In this document: one piece after another, positions 15,353-24,587 of the stretch | How the letters are laid out: each line of letters starts with the position of its first letter | Numbering within the stretch: position 1 is the first letter of the stretch | Assembly (NCBI RefSeq): GCF_030317035.1 | Contig: NZ_JASZYK010000017.1 | Coordinates: 79,585 to 143,584 of the forward strand | Origin: Variovorax sp. J22G73 | GTDB lineage: Bacteria > Pseudomonadota > Gammaproteobacteria > Burkholderiales > Burkholderiaceae_C | Length of the DNA: 64,000 nucleotides | Direction of reading: 5' to 3' | Notes under the pieces: model-generated | Told to the model about the DNA's origin: nothing | The model's input: the letters and a program-made list of their open reading frames with translations, nothing else | Databases searched by the model: none | Made by a program: the position numbers and the translations under genes

Positions 15353-16495
15353 ATGAACTCTCCCCAACTCCAGCGCGGCGTCTTCCTCGCCCTTCTCGCC
15401 GCGGTCACTGGTGCCTTCATCTGGGTGCTGCTGCCGTTCTTCGGGGCCGTGCTGTGGGGCGTGGCGCTGGCAATCCTGTTCACGCCGCTCTACAAATGGC
15501 TGCTGCGCAAGATGGGCCGCAAGCCCAACGCGGCCGCGCTGTCCACGCTGGCGATCTGCCTGTTCATCGTGATCCTGCCGCTGGCCATGGTGGGCGTGTC
15601 GCTGGTGCAGGAGGTGGCGCTGGTCACGCAGAACATCCGCTCGGGCGAGATCAACTTCGCGGCCTACTTCCAGCAGATCCTCGATGCCGCGCCGCAGTGG
15701 CTGCTGAACCTGGTGGAGCGCTTCAACCTGGGCGACATGGCCGCGTGGCAGGCGCGCATCTCGGCCGCCGCGGGACAGGCCAGCCAGATCATCGCGAGCC
15801 AGGCGCTCACCATCGGGCAGAACACCTTCGACTTCGTGGTCAGCTTCTTCGTGATGCTGTACCTGCTGTACTTCCTGGTGCGCGACGGCGCCGACCTGTC
15901 GAAGAAGGTGCGCGACGCGCTGCCCCTGGCCAAGCCGCACACGCACTACCTGCTGAACAAATTCACCACCGTGATCCGCGCGACAGTGAAGGGCAACGTG
16001 GCCGTGGCCATTGCGCAGGGCACCATCGGCGGGCTGGCCTTCTGGTTCCTGGGCGTGCAGGGGGCGCTGCTGTGGGCGGTGCTGATGGCCTTCCTGTCGC
16101 TGCTGCCGGCCGTGGGCGCGGCGCTGATCTGGGGGCCGGTGGCCATCTATTTCCTGGCCACGGGTCACTTCTGGCAGGGCGGCGTGCTGATCTTCGTGGG
16201 CGTGTTCGTGATCGGCCTGGTCGACAACATCCTGCGCCCGCTGCTGGTGGGCAAGGACACGCAGATGCCCGACTACATCGTGCTGATGTCGACCATCGGC
16301 GGCATGGCGATCTTCGGCATCAACGGCTTCGTGATCGGGCCGGTGATCGCGGCGCTGTTCATGGCGGCGTGGGGGCTGTTCGCGGACTCGGGCCACGTGG
16401 GCAACGGGCACGAGACCATCGACGCGCCGAAGACGCCCGAGGCAGCCGACCCCGCGGTGCAGGCCGCACGCGAAGAAAAGAAGAAGCTGGGCTAA
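15353..16495 (+). CDS. AI-2E family (PerM/YdiK-like) membrane transporter
   Basis: This 380-residue integral membrane protein of the UPF0118/AI-2E exporter family has about eight transmembrane segments. The N-terminal pair is GVFLALLAAVTGAFIWVLLP and FFGAVLWGVALAILFTPLY; a long periplasmic region follows (about 90-145), then the conserved core with LLPAVGAALIWGPVAIY and the family signature GLVDNILRPLLVGKDT..PDYIV. The hydrophilic C-terminal tail ends KKKLG. Members have been linked to autoinducer-2 export, ion/proton transport or unknown roles, so the function is open. It is a single gene following gntR by 94 bp and converging on the EamA gene. Confidence 0.9.
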   Translation: MNSPQLQRGVFLALLAAVTGAFIWVLLPFFGAVLWGVALAILFTPLYKWLLRKMGRKPNAAALSTLAICLFIVILPLAMVGVSLVQEVALVTQNIRSGEINFAAYFQQILDAAPQWLLNLVERFNLGDMAAWQARISAAAGQASQIIASQALTIGQNTFDFVVSFFVMLYLLYFLVRDGADLSKKVRDALPLAKPHTHYLLNKFTTVIRATVKGNVAVAIAQGTIGGLAFWFLGVQGALLWAVLMAFLSLLPAVGAALIWGPVAIYFLATGHFWQGGVLIFVGVFVIGLVDNILRPLLVGKDTQMPDYIVLMSTIGGMAIFGINGFVIGPVIAALFMAAWGLFADSGHVGNGHETIDAPKTPEAADPAVQAAREEKKKLG

Positions 16496-16508
16496 GCCTG
16501 CCGCGCCC

Positions 16509-17462
16509 TCACCGGCGCAGCGCCACCAGCCCGATGCCCGCGAGCACCAGCGCGCTGCCAGCCACGAACGGCAGCGCCAGCGGCTCCCCCAGCAGACGCA
16601 CGCTCAGCACCACCCCGAACAGCGGCGTGAAAAAGGCGAACACGCCCAGCCGCGACGCCAGGTAGCGGCGGAGCAGCCAGCACCAGGCCAGGAAGCTCGC
16701 GAACGACACCACGACGCTCTGGAAACCCAGGTGCGCCCACACCAGCGCGGTGGGCTCGAAGCGCCATTGCCCCGTGAGCCACGCCGCCGGCAGCAGCACG
16801 ACGAAGGCGCCCAGCAGTTGGTAGAGCAGCGTTTCGGTGGCCGGCGCCGAGGCCAGGCTGGAGCAGCGGATGGTCACCGTCGTCGCGCCCCATGCCACGC
16901 CGGCCAGCAGCGCCAGCGCGTCGCCCAGCAACGCGTGGCCGCTCGCATCGCCGGCCATGCCGTCGCCCCCCAGGAAGGCCAGCGCGATGCCGCCGAACGC
17001 GAGCCCGATGCCGCCCACCTGCGGCGCGGACAGGCGCTCGGCCGGCAGCCGCAGGTGCAGGCCCAGCGCGGCGAAGATCGGCGCGGTGTAGAGAAAGACG
17101 ACGACGTGCGATGCGCCGGTGAGGCGAAGCGCCTGCGCCACCAGCAGGTACTCGAACGCGAAGAGCGCCCCGGCGAGCGCGCCGGCCTTCCAGCGGAAGG
17201 CGGCCGGGCGCTCGCCGCGGTGCCACATCAGCACCCCCAGCAACACCAGCGCCACGCCCGAGCGCAGCGCCACCATGAGCATCGGGCTGGCCTGCGCCGC
17301 CACGGCCTTCAGCGAGATCTGCTGCAGGCTCCACACCAGGCACAGCAGGGTCATCACACCCACGGCGCGGCCGTCGATGGGCCCGGGTGCCGCCTGCTGC
17401 GGGGCTGCAAGAGGGGCAAGAGGGGCAAGGGCGGCGCCGCGCAAGGAAGTCAAAGAGTTCAT
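16509..17462 (-). CDS. EamA-family (DMT superfamily) exporter
   Basis: This 317-residue inner-membrane protein has ten predicted helices in two EamA repeats, the first from about GVMTLLCLVWSLQQISLKAV and the second from LLGDALALLAGVAWGATTVT. The drug/metabolite transporter superfamily exports amino acids, nucleosides or drugs. The first 30 residues are Ala/Pro-rich and cytoplasmic, so translation might start slightly later. It is divergent from a LysR gene at 17538 (75-bp gap), a classic exporter-regulator pair, which suggests the LysR controls it in response to the exported compound. Substrate unknown. Confidence 0.9.
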   Translation of the reverse strand: MNSLTSLRGAALAPLAPLAAPQQAAPGPIDGRAVGVMTLLCLVWSLQQISLKAVAAQASPMLMVALRSGVALVLLGVLMWHRGERPAAFRWKAGALAGALFAFEYLLVAQALRLTGASHVVVFLYTAPIFAALGLHLRLPAERLSAPQVGGIGLAFGGIALAFLGGDGMAGDASGHALLGDALALLAGVAWGATTVTIRCSSLASAPATETLLYQLLGAFVVLLPAAWLTGQWRFEPTALVWAHLGFQSVVVSFASFLAWCWLLRRYLASRLGVFAFFTPLFGVVLSVRLLGEPLALPFVAGSALVLAGIGLVALRR

Positions 17463-17537
17463 GCAGCGCACTGTGCGACGCGCCATGCGAAACGAAAAGC
17501 GCATAATTTTGCAGCCACCCATCCGCTTATCGAATAC

Positions 17538-18404
17538 ATGAGAGACCTGCAGATCGACTGGCTCAAGAGCTTCGTGGCGGCGGTCGATGCCGGCACGCTC
17601 TCGGGCGCCGCCACCGAAGTGCACCGCTCGCAGTCGGCCATGAGCATGCAGCTGAAGAAGCTGGAGGCGGCCGCGGGGTGCCGGCTGCTGGCGCGCGGCG
17701 CGCGGCAGCTGCAGCTCACGCACGAAGGGCAAACGCTGCTGGGCTACGCGCGCCGCATGCTCGACCTGCATGCCGAGGCGCAGGCCTCGCTGCACGGCGA
17801 AAGCGTGTCGGGCCTGGTGCGGCTCGGCGTGCCCGACGACTACGCGAGCAAGTACCTCACGCCCGTGCTCAAGCGCTTCGCGCCGCGCCATGGCGGCGTC
17901 GAGATCCAGCTCGATTGCGAGCAATCGACCTCGCTGATTCCGCGCGTGGCGCGCGGCGAGCTCGACCTGGCGCTGGTGTCGCGCGACCACGTGCGCCGCG
18001 GCACGTTGCTGTTCCACGAGCCGATGGTGTGGGTGGGCGCCGCGCAGTTCGATGTCTGGAGCCGCAACCCGCTGCCCATCGCCGTGTACGAGGAAACCAG
18101 CCTGGCGCGGCGCACCGCCATCAACTCGCTCGCGCTGCAGGGCCGGCCCTACCGGGTGGTCTACAACAGCTCCAGCCTGGCCGGGCAGATCGCGGCGGTG
18201 GAAAGCGGGCTGGCCGTGGCGGCGCTCACCCAGTGCAGCGCGCCGGCGCACCTGCGGGTGCTGGGCAGCGAGCACGGGCTCGGGCCGCTGGAGCCGATGC
18301 AGGTGGCGCTGTACCGCAGCGCCGCCTCGCGCGGCTCGAAGGCGGTCGACAGCCTGCACCACATGCTCGTGCAGACCCTGCGCCACGCCCAGCGCCGCGC
18401 CTGA
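17538..18404 (+). CDS. LysR-family regulator divergent from EamA exporter
   Basis: This 288-residue LysR-type regulator has an N-terminal winged helix-turn-helix (about 5-65: LIDWLKSFVAAVDAGTLSGA-like start, then EVHRSQSAMSMQLKKLEAAA) and a substrate-binding domain (about 90-285) of the ArgP/PBP2 type. It starts MRDLQIDWLKS at 17538. It probably regulates the divergent EamA gene; the short intergenic region contains an A/T-rich stretch (GCATAATTTTGC) with the T-N11-A pattern LysR proteins favour. The ligand is unknown. Confidence 0.9.
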   Translation: MRDLQIDWLKSFVAAVDAGTLSGAATEVHRSQSAMSMQLKKLEAAAGCRLLARGARQLQLTHEGQTLLGYARRMLDLHAEAQASLHGESVSGLVRLGVPDDYASKYLTPVLKRFAPRHGGVEIQLDCEQSTSLIPRVARGELDLALVSRDHVRRGTLLFHEPMVWVGAAQFDVWSRNPLPIAVYEETSLARRTAINSLALQGRPYRVVYNSSSLAGQIAAVESGLAVAALTQCSAPAHLRVLGSEHGLGPLEPMQVALYRSAASRGSKAVDSLHHMLVQTLRHAQRRA

Positions 18405-18407
18405 AGT

Positions 18408-19310
18408 TCAGGCTGCCCACCACCCCTCGGCAAAGCGCCCCTGCAGGAACGCCACGAAGCCCGACACCTTGCCCGGCACCAGCTTCGGAGACGGGAACAC
18501 GGCGTGGATCTCCTGCTCGGGCAGCGCATGGTCGCCCAGCACCTCGCGCAGCTTGCCCGTGGCCAGCGACTCGCTCGCCACGTAGCGCGGCATCAGCGCG
18601 ATGCCCAGGCCGTCGCGCGTGGCCGCCAGCACGGCCGACAGGTTGTTGGAGCGAAAGCGCCCCGACACCGGCACCGTCACCGCGTCGCCCTTGGGCGTGT
18701 GCATGCGCCAGAACTCGTCGCCCACCACGCTGCTGTAGATCAGCGCCACGTGCGCGCTCAGGTCCTGCGCGCGCTTGGGCGTGCCGTGCTTCTTCAGGTA
18801 GGCGGGCGAGGCCACCATGACCCACGGGTTCACGCCCAGGTAGCGCGCGCCCAGCGACGAATCGGCCAGCTTGCCCATGCGGATGGCGATGTCGATGCCC
18901 TGCGCGATGAGGTCGACGTAGCGGTCCTCGAAGCTCAGGTCGAGCTGCACCTGCGGGTGCCTGCGCATGTACTCCAGCGCCAGCGGCACCACCACGCGCC
19001 GCCCGAAGGCCACCGAGGTGCCCACGCGCAGCAGGCCCTGCGCCTGGTTCTGGCGCAGCTGCACGATGCTCTCGGCCTCCTCCGCCTCGCGCACGATGGT
19101 CTTGCACTTCTCGTAGTACAGCGCACCCGGCTCGGTGAGGCTCACGCCGCGCGTGTTGCGGTTGAGCAGCCGCACCTTCAGCCGCGCCTCGGTGGCCGCG
19201 ACCTGCTTGGTCACGGTGGGCTGCGTGGTGTTGAACTCGCGCGCGGCCTTCGAGAAGCTGCCTGTCTCGACCACGCGCACGAACATTTCCATTGCCAACA
19301 ATCGGTCCAT
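18408..19310 (-). CDS. LysR-family regulator divergent from gcl operon
   Basis: This 300-residue LysR-type regulator starts MDRLLAMEMFVRVVETGSFS and has the helix-turn-helix segment AAREFNTTQPTVTKQVAATE. The effector domain follows from about residue 95, with the typical IDIAIRMGKLADSSLGAR motif of the CrgA/DsdC-like branch. It is divergent from gcl, with a perfect inverted repeat at 19329-19345 in the gap. A role as regulator of the glyoxylate operon is therefore likely. It converges almost end to end (3 bp apart) with the LysR at 17538. Confidence 0.92.
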   Translation of the reverse strand: MDRLLAMEMFVRVVETGSFSKAAREFNTTQPTVTKQVAATEARLKVRLLNRNTRGVSLTEPGALYYEKCKTIVREAEEAESIVQLRQNQAQGLLRVGTSVAFGRRVVVPLALEYMRRHPQVQLDLSFEDRYVDLIAQGIDIAIRMGKLADSSLGARYLGVNPWVMVASPAYLKKHGTPKRAQDLSAHVALIYSSVVGDEFWRMHTPKGDAVTVPVSGRFRSNNLSAVLAATRDGLGIALMPRYVASESLATGKLREVLGDHALPEQEIHAVFPSPKLVPGKVSGFVAFLQGRFAEGWWAA

Positions 19311-19328
19311 GGGCGGATGGTAGTCACT

Positions 19329-19345
19329 TATTCCATGGCGGAATA
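19329..19345. promoter_or_regulatory. Inverted repeat TATTCC-N5-GGAATA (LysR operator candidate)
   Basis: A perfect 6-bp inverted repeat with a 5-bp spacer sits 18 bp upstream of the LysR start (19310, minus strand) and 77 bp before gcl (19422). It contains the T-N11-A core of LysR recognition sites. Its position near the regulator's own start and upstream of the divergent operon fits a site for autoregulation and for activation of gcl-hyi-glxR. Confidence 0.55.
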
Positions 19346-19421
19346 GGTTTTATGGCCCGCAGCCGTCTTCTTCGAACACGCCCCGCTTCCTACAGTGGGG
19401 CCACCTCAAGGAGACATGCAA

Positions 19422-21215
<1,794 letters not shown>

Positions 21216-21228
21216 GACACACAAGCGA

Positions 21229-21264
21229 AGAGACACGCAAAGACACACGCAAAGAGACAAGCAA
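21229..21264. repeat. Three tandem 12-nt units in the hyi leader
   Basis: AGAGACACGCAA, AGACACACGCAA and AGAGACAAGCAA follow each other directly between the gcl stop (21215) and the hyi start (21290); a degenerate unit precedes them. The stretch is purine- and A-rich, unlike the surrounding GC-rich DNA, and would be unstructured in mRNA. It may act as a translational enhancer or simply be a slippage product. Confidence 0.6.
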
Positions 21265-21289
21265 AGTAAGCCAGAGAGAAAGCAAGCAC

Positions 21290-22075
21290 ATGCCCAAGTT
21301 CGCAGCCAACCTCACGATGCTCTTCACCGAGCTGCCCTTCATGCAACGCTTCGAGGCCGCCGCCAAGGCGGGCTTCGAGGGCGTGGAGTACCTCTTTCCC
21401 TACGCCTTCGACAAGAAGGAGCTGGCCGCCGCCCTGCGTGCCAACGGCCTGCAGCAGGTGCTGCACAACCTGCCCGCGGGCGACTGGGACAAGGGCGAGC
21501 GCGGCATCGCCTGCCACCCCGATCGCACGGGCGAGTTCATCGAGGGCATCGGCATGGCGATCGAGTACGCGAGCGCGCTCGGCTGCCCACAGGTGAACTG
21601 CCTGGTGGGCAAGGTGCCGGCCGGCGTGAGCGCGGCGGAGGCGCACCGCGCGGTGGTGGGCAACCTGCGCATCGCCGCGCGGGAGCTCGAATCCGCCGGG
21701 CTGCGGCTGCTGGTCGAGCCCATCAACACCTTCGACATTCCGGGCTTCTTTCTCACGCGCACCGACCAGGCGCTGGCGCTGATCGACGAGGTGGGCTCGG
21801 CCAACCTGCGCGTGCAGTACGACATCTACCACGCGCAGCGCATGGAGGGCGAGCTGGGCAACACGCTCACCAGGCACCTGGCGCGCATCGGCCACATCCA
21901 GCTGGCCGACAACCCGGGCCGGGGCGAGCCGGGCACGGGAGAAATCAACTACCCGTGGCTGTTGAGGCACATCGACGCGCTGGGCTACGACGGGTGGATC
22001 GGCTGCGAATACAAGCCGCGCACCGACACGGTGGACGGTCTCGGCTGGCGCACGGCACTCACGCAAGAACAATGA
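21290..22075 (+). CDS. hyi: Hydroxypyruvate isomerase
   Basis: This 261-residue TIM-barrel isomerase interconverts hydroxypyruvate and tartronate semialdehyde. It starts MPKFAANLTMLFTELPFMQR, the typical Hyi opening, and has the xylose-isomerase-like metal ligands: Glu of LVEPINTFDIPGFF, Asp/His of YDIYHAQRMEG, His of GHIQLADNPGR and the C-terminal Glu of GCEYKPR. Length is normal (E. coli Hyi 258). It is second in the glyoxylate operon, 74 bp after gcl with repeat-rich leader, and its stop nearly touches glxR. A purine-rich GAGAGAAAGCAAG stretch lies just before the start. Confidence 0.96.
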   Translation: MPKFAANLTMLFTELPFMQRFEAAAKAGFEGVEYLFPYAFDKKELAAALRANGLQQVLHNLPAGDWDKGERGIACHPDRTGEFIEGIGMAIEYASALGCPQVNCLVGKVPAGVSAAEAHRAVVGNLRIAARELESAGLRLLVEPINTFDIPGFFLTRTDQALALIDEVGSANLRVQYDIYHAQRMEGELGNTLTRHLARIGHIQLADNPGRGEPGTGEINYPWLLRHIDALGYDGWIGCEYKPRTDTVDGLGWRTALTQEQ

Positions 22076-22095
22076 ACGACACAGGATTCAGAGAC

Positions 22096-23004
22096 ATGAC
22101 GACGCAACAAAAGATCGGTTTCATCGGCCTCGGCATCATGGGCGCGCCCATGGCGGGCCACCTGCTCGACGCGGGCCATCAGCTGTTCGTGAACACGCAC
22201 GGCAACACGCCCGAGCCCTTCGTGTCGAAGGCCACCATCTGCGCCTCGGCGGCCGACGTGGCGCGCCAGGCGGACATCGTCTTCATCATGGTGCCCGACA
22301 CGCCCGACGTGGAGAAGGTGCTGTTCGGCGAGCCCGGCAAGGAAGGCGTGGCCGCGGGCCTGAAGGGCGCGAGCGGCAAGGTGGTGGTCGACTGCAGCTC
22401 CGTCGACCCGATTGCCACCAAGGACTTCGCGCGCCGCATCGCCGCCACCGGCGCCGGCTACATCGACGCGCCGGTCTCCGGCGGCGAGGTGGGCGCCAAG
22501 GCCGCGAGCCTGACCATCATGTGCGGCGGCGACGAAGGCACCTTCGAGCGCGTGAAGCCGCTGCTCGACAAGATGGGCAAGAACGTGACGCTGGTGGGCG
22601 GCGTGGGCGACGGCCAGGTCTGCAAGGTGGCCAACCAGATCATCGTGGCGCTGAACATCGCGGCCGTGAGCGAGGCGCTGGTGTTCGCCTCGAAGGCCGG
22701 CGCCGACCCGGCGCGCGTGCGCCAGGCGCTGATGGGCGGCTTCGCGAGCTCGCGCATTCTCGAAGTGCACGGCGAACGCATGATCAAGCGCACCTTCGCG
22801 CCGGGCTTTCGCATCTCGCTGCACCAGAAGGACCTGAACCTGGCCATGCAGAGCGCGCGCACGCTGGGCGTGGCGCTGCCGCAGACGGCGGGCGCGGCGC
22901 AGCTGATGAACGCGTGCGCGGCGCTGGGCTACGGGCAGATGGACCACTCGGCGCTGGTGCGCGCGCTCGAGGCGCTCGCGCAGCACACGGTCACGCCGGA
23001 CTGA
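22096..23004 (+). CDS. glxR: 2-hydroxy-3-oxopropionate (tartronate semialdehyde) reductase
   Basis: This 302-residue member of the beta-hydroxyacid dehydrogenase family reduces tartronate semialdehyde to D-glycerate with NAD(P)H. The nucleotide fold is IGFIGLGIMGAPMAGHLL at residues 7-24. The substrate motif is DAPVSGGEVGAKAASLTIM and the catalytic Lys sits in GQVCKVANQIIVALN. It follows hyi by 20 bp; an alternative start at 22073 would overlap the hyi stop (ATGA) and add seven residues. It is the last gene of the operon; a convergent oxidoreductase follows after 29 bp. Confidence 0.95.
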   Translation: MTTQQKIGFIGLGIMGAPMAGHLLDAGHQLFVNTHGNTPEPFVSKATICASAADVARQADIVFIMVPDTPDVEKVLFGEPGKEGVAAGLKGASGKVVVDCSSVDPIATKDFARRIAATGAGYIDAPVSGGEVGAKAASLTIMCGGDEGTFERVKPLLDKMGKNVTLVGGVGDGQVCKVANQIIVALNIAAVSEALVFASKAGADPARVRQALMGGFASSRILEVHGERMIKRTFAPGFRISLHQKDLNLAMQSARTLGVALPQTAGAAQLMNACAALGYGQMDHSALVRALEALAQHTVTPD

Positions 23005-23033
23005 CCATCGCCCGGCTGAACATCAGGCCGCGC

Positions 23034-24380
23034 TCAGGTCTTTGCAGCCTCGAGCGACTCCTTCAGGTTGCGCCGGCGCCATGCCCAGGTCTTGATGGCC
23101 TGCGGCAGGATGCCGATGCACGACGCGTAGTACGTCACTTTGAAGCCCCAGAAGCGCGGCCCGATGGGCGTGTCGCGGAACAGGTCGCCCGCCAGGATCG
23201 ACAGCAGCGCTTCCTGCATGCGCCAGATGTTGCGCGGCGCCATGAACAGGCGACGGATGGCCGGCGAGGTGATGCGATAGATGAACCACGAGAACATCTT
23301 GGGTCCGTGCTTCATGACCTTCTCGTAGTGGCGGAAGGCGCGCTCGGCCTCCTTCGCCTCGCCCTTGAGCCAGTGGTCGGCGGCGGTGGCGGCCTCGAAG
23401 CCGCTGTTCATCGCCAGGTACACGCCCGAGGAGAACATCGGGTCGACGAAGGCGTAGGCGTCGCCGACCATCATGAAGCGGTCGCCGCGGCAGAACTCGG
23501 AGTCGTAGGCGTAGTTGCCGGTGGAGGTGGCGCCCTCCATCAGCGTGGCGTTCTTCAGGCGCGCGGCCAGCTTGGGCGCAAGCGCGATGGTTTCCATCAG
23601 GAAGTCTTCCAGCGAGCCCTTGCGGCGCTTGAAGTAAGCGGGCGACGCCACCGCGCCCACGCTCACCGTGCCGTCTTTCAGCGGGATGTACCAGAACCAC
23701 CCATGGTCGAACCAGAACAGCGAGATGTTGCCCTCGAAGCGGCCCGGCCGGCGCTCGGCATTGGCGAAGTGGCCGTACAGCGCGGCGCTGGCGTGCTTGC
23801 GGTTGCGCCGCTTCACGTCGAACTGGTTCGACAGCAGCGTGTCGCGCCCGCTGGCGTCGATGACGAAGCGCGGGCGCCACGCGGTCTCGGTGCCGTCGTC
23901 GGCCTTGACCTTCACCAGCGGCCGGTTGTCCGGCGTGCCCTTGCCGGCGTCCATGTCGACGCCGGTGACGCGGTGCTGCTCGAAGGTGCGCGCGCCGCGC
24001 TTGCCGGCGTGGCGGAACAGCAGCTCGTCGAACTCCGAGCGGCGCACGTGCACTGCGTACGGAAAGCTCTTGTCCATGGCCTCGCCGAAGTCGAAGTGGC
24101 TGGTGTGGTCGTGCCAGGGCGAGACGAACTCGGCGCCGTGCTTCTTGATGCCGATGGCCTCGACCTCGGTGCGCACGCCCAGCCGGTCGAACAGCGGCAT
24201 GTTCATGGGCAGCAGCGACTCGCCGATGTGAAAGCGCGGGTGCTGCGCCTTCTCTATCAGCACCACGTCGTGCCCCTTGTCCGCCAGCAGCGCGGCCACG
24301 GTGGAGCCCGAAGGGCCGCCGCCGATGACCACGACGTCGGGGTCGGTGGTGGTGAAAGGTCCGTTGCTCGTGCCGCTCAT
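23034..24380 (-). CDS. Flavin-dependent halogenase-like FAD oxidoreductase
   Basis: This 448-residue protein has the FAD-binding GGGPSGSTVA at residues 20-29 and the HIGESLLPMNMPLFDRLG segment of FADH2-dependent halogenases of phenols and pyrroles. A WxWxIP motif is present (GWFWYIPL), which in true halogenases keeps monooxygenation off the flavin. A Lys pair at 79-80 (GIKKHGAEF) falls where such enzymes carry the catalytic Lys. DPMFSSGVYLAM is the second flavin motif. The C-terminal 90 residues are basic and Trp/Phe-rich. No flavin reductase, carrier protein or biosynthetic cluster is adjacent, so substrate and even halogenation are uncertain; it could be a hydroxylase or geranylgeranyl-reductase-like enzyme. 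Confidence 0.8.
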   Translation of the reverse strand: MSGTSNGPFTTTDPDVVVIGGGPSGSTVAALLADKGHDVVLIEKAQHPRFHIGESLLPMNMPLFDRLGVRTEVEAIGIKKHGAEFVSPWHDHTSHFDFGEAMDKSFPYAVHVRRSEFDELLFRHAGKRGARTFEQHRVTGVDMDAGKGTPDNRPLVKVKADDGTETAWRPRFVIDASGRDTLLSNQFDVKRRNRKHASAALYGHFANAERRPGRFEGNISLFWFDHGWFWYIPLKDGTVSVGAVASPAYFKRRKGSLEDFLMETIALAPKLAARLKNATLMEGATSTGNYAYDSEFCRGDRFMMVGDAYAFVDPMFSSGVYLAMNSGFEAATAADHWLKGEAKEAERAFRHYEKVMKHGPKMFSWFIYRITSPAIRRLFMAPRNIWRMQEALLSILAGDLFRDTPIGPRFWGFKVTYYASCIGILPQAIKTWAWRRRNLKESLEAAKT

Positions 24381-24429
24381 GCGCTGCCCCTCCGCTGTCG
24401 TTTTGTGGTGTTGGGTTGACTTGGCTTTG

Positions 24430-24455
24430 TTAACCTTGTTTAACCATGGCTAACA
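24430..24455. promoter_or_regulatory. Three TAAC repeats at 10-bp pitch
   Basis: TAACC (24431), TAACC (24441) and TAACA (24451) recur at exactly 10-bp intervals in an otherwise GC-rich gap between the halogenase-like gene (start 24380, minus) and maeB (start 24588, plus). One helical turn per repeat would present the same face to a multimeric regulator. They lie 50-75 bp upstream of the halogenase-like gene and 130-160 bp upstream of maeB. Confidence 0.4.
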
Positions 24456-24587
24456 GCCGCGGAGTTTAGCGAACCGCCCGCCCTGTCCCACCAGGCTATG
24501 GGTTCAGGCGTTTTCGGCATCCCCCCTTCAAGAACACGCCGCACTTTTGCGGTAGCCTCATTGCCCGTCTGAAACAAGGAGACTTTC

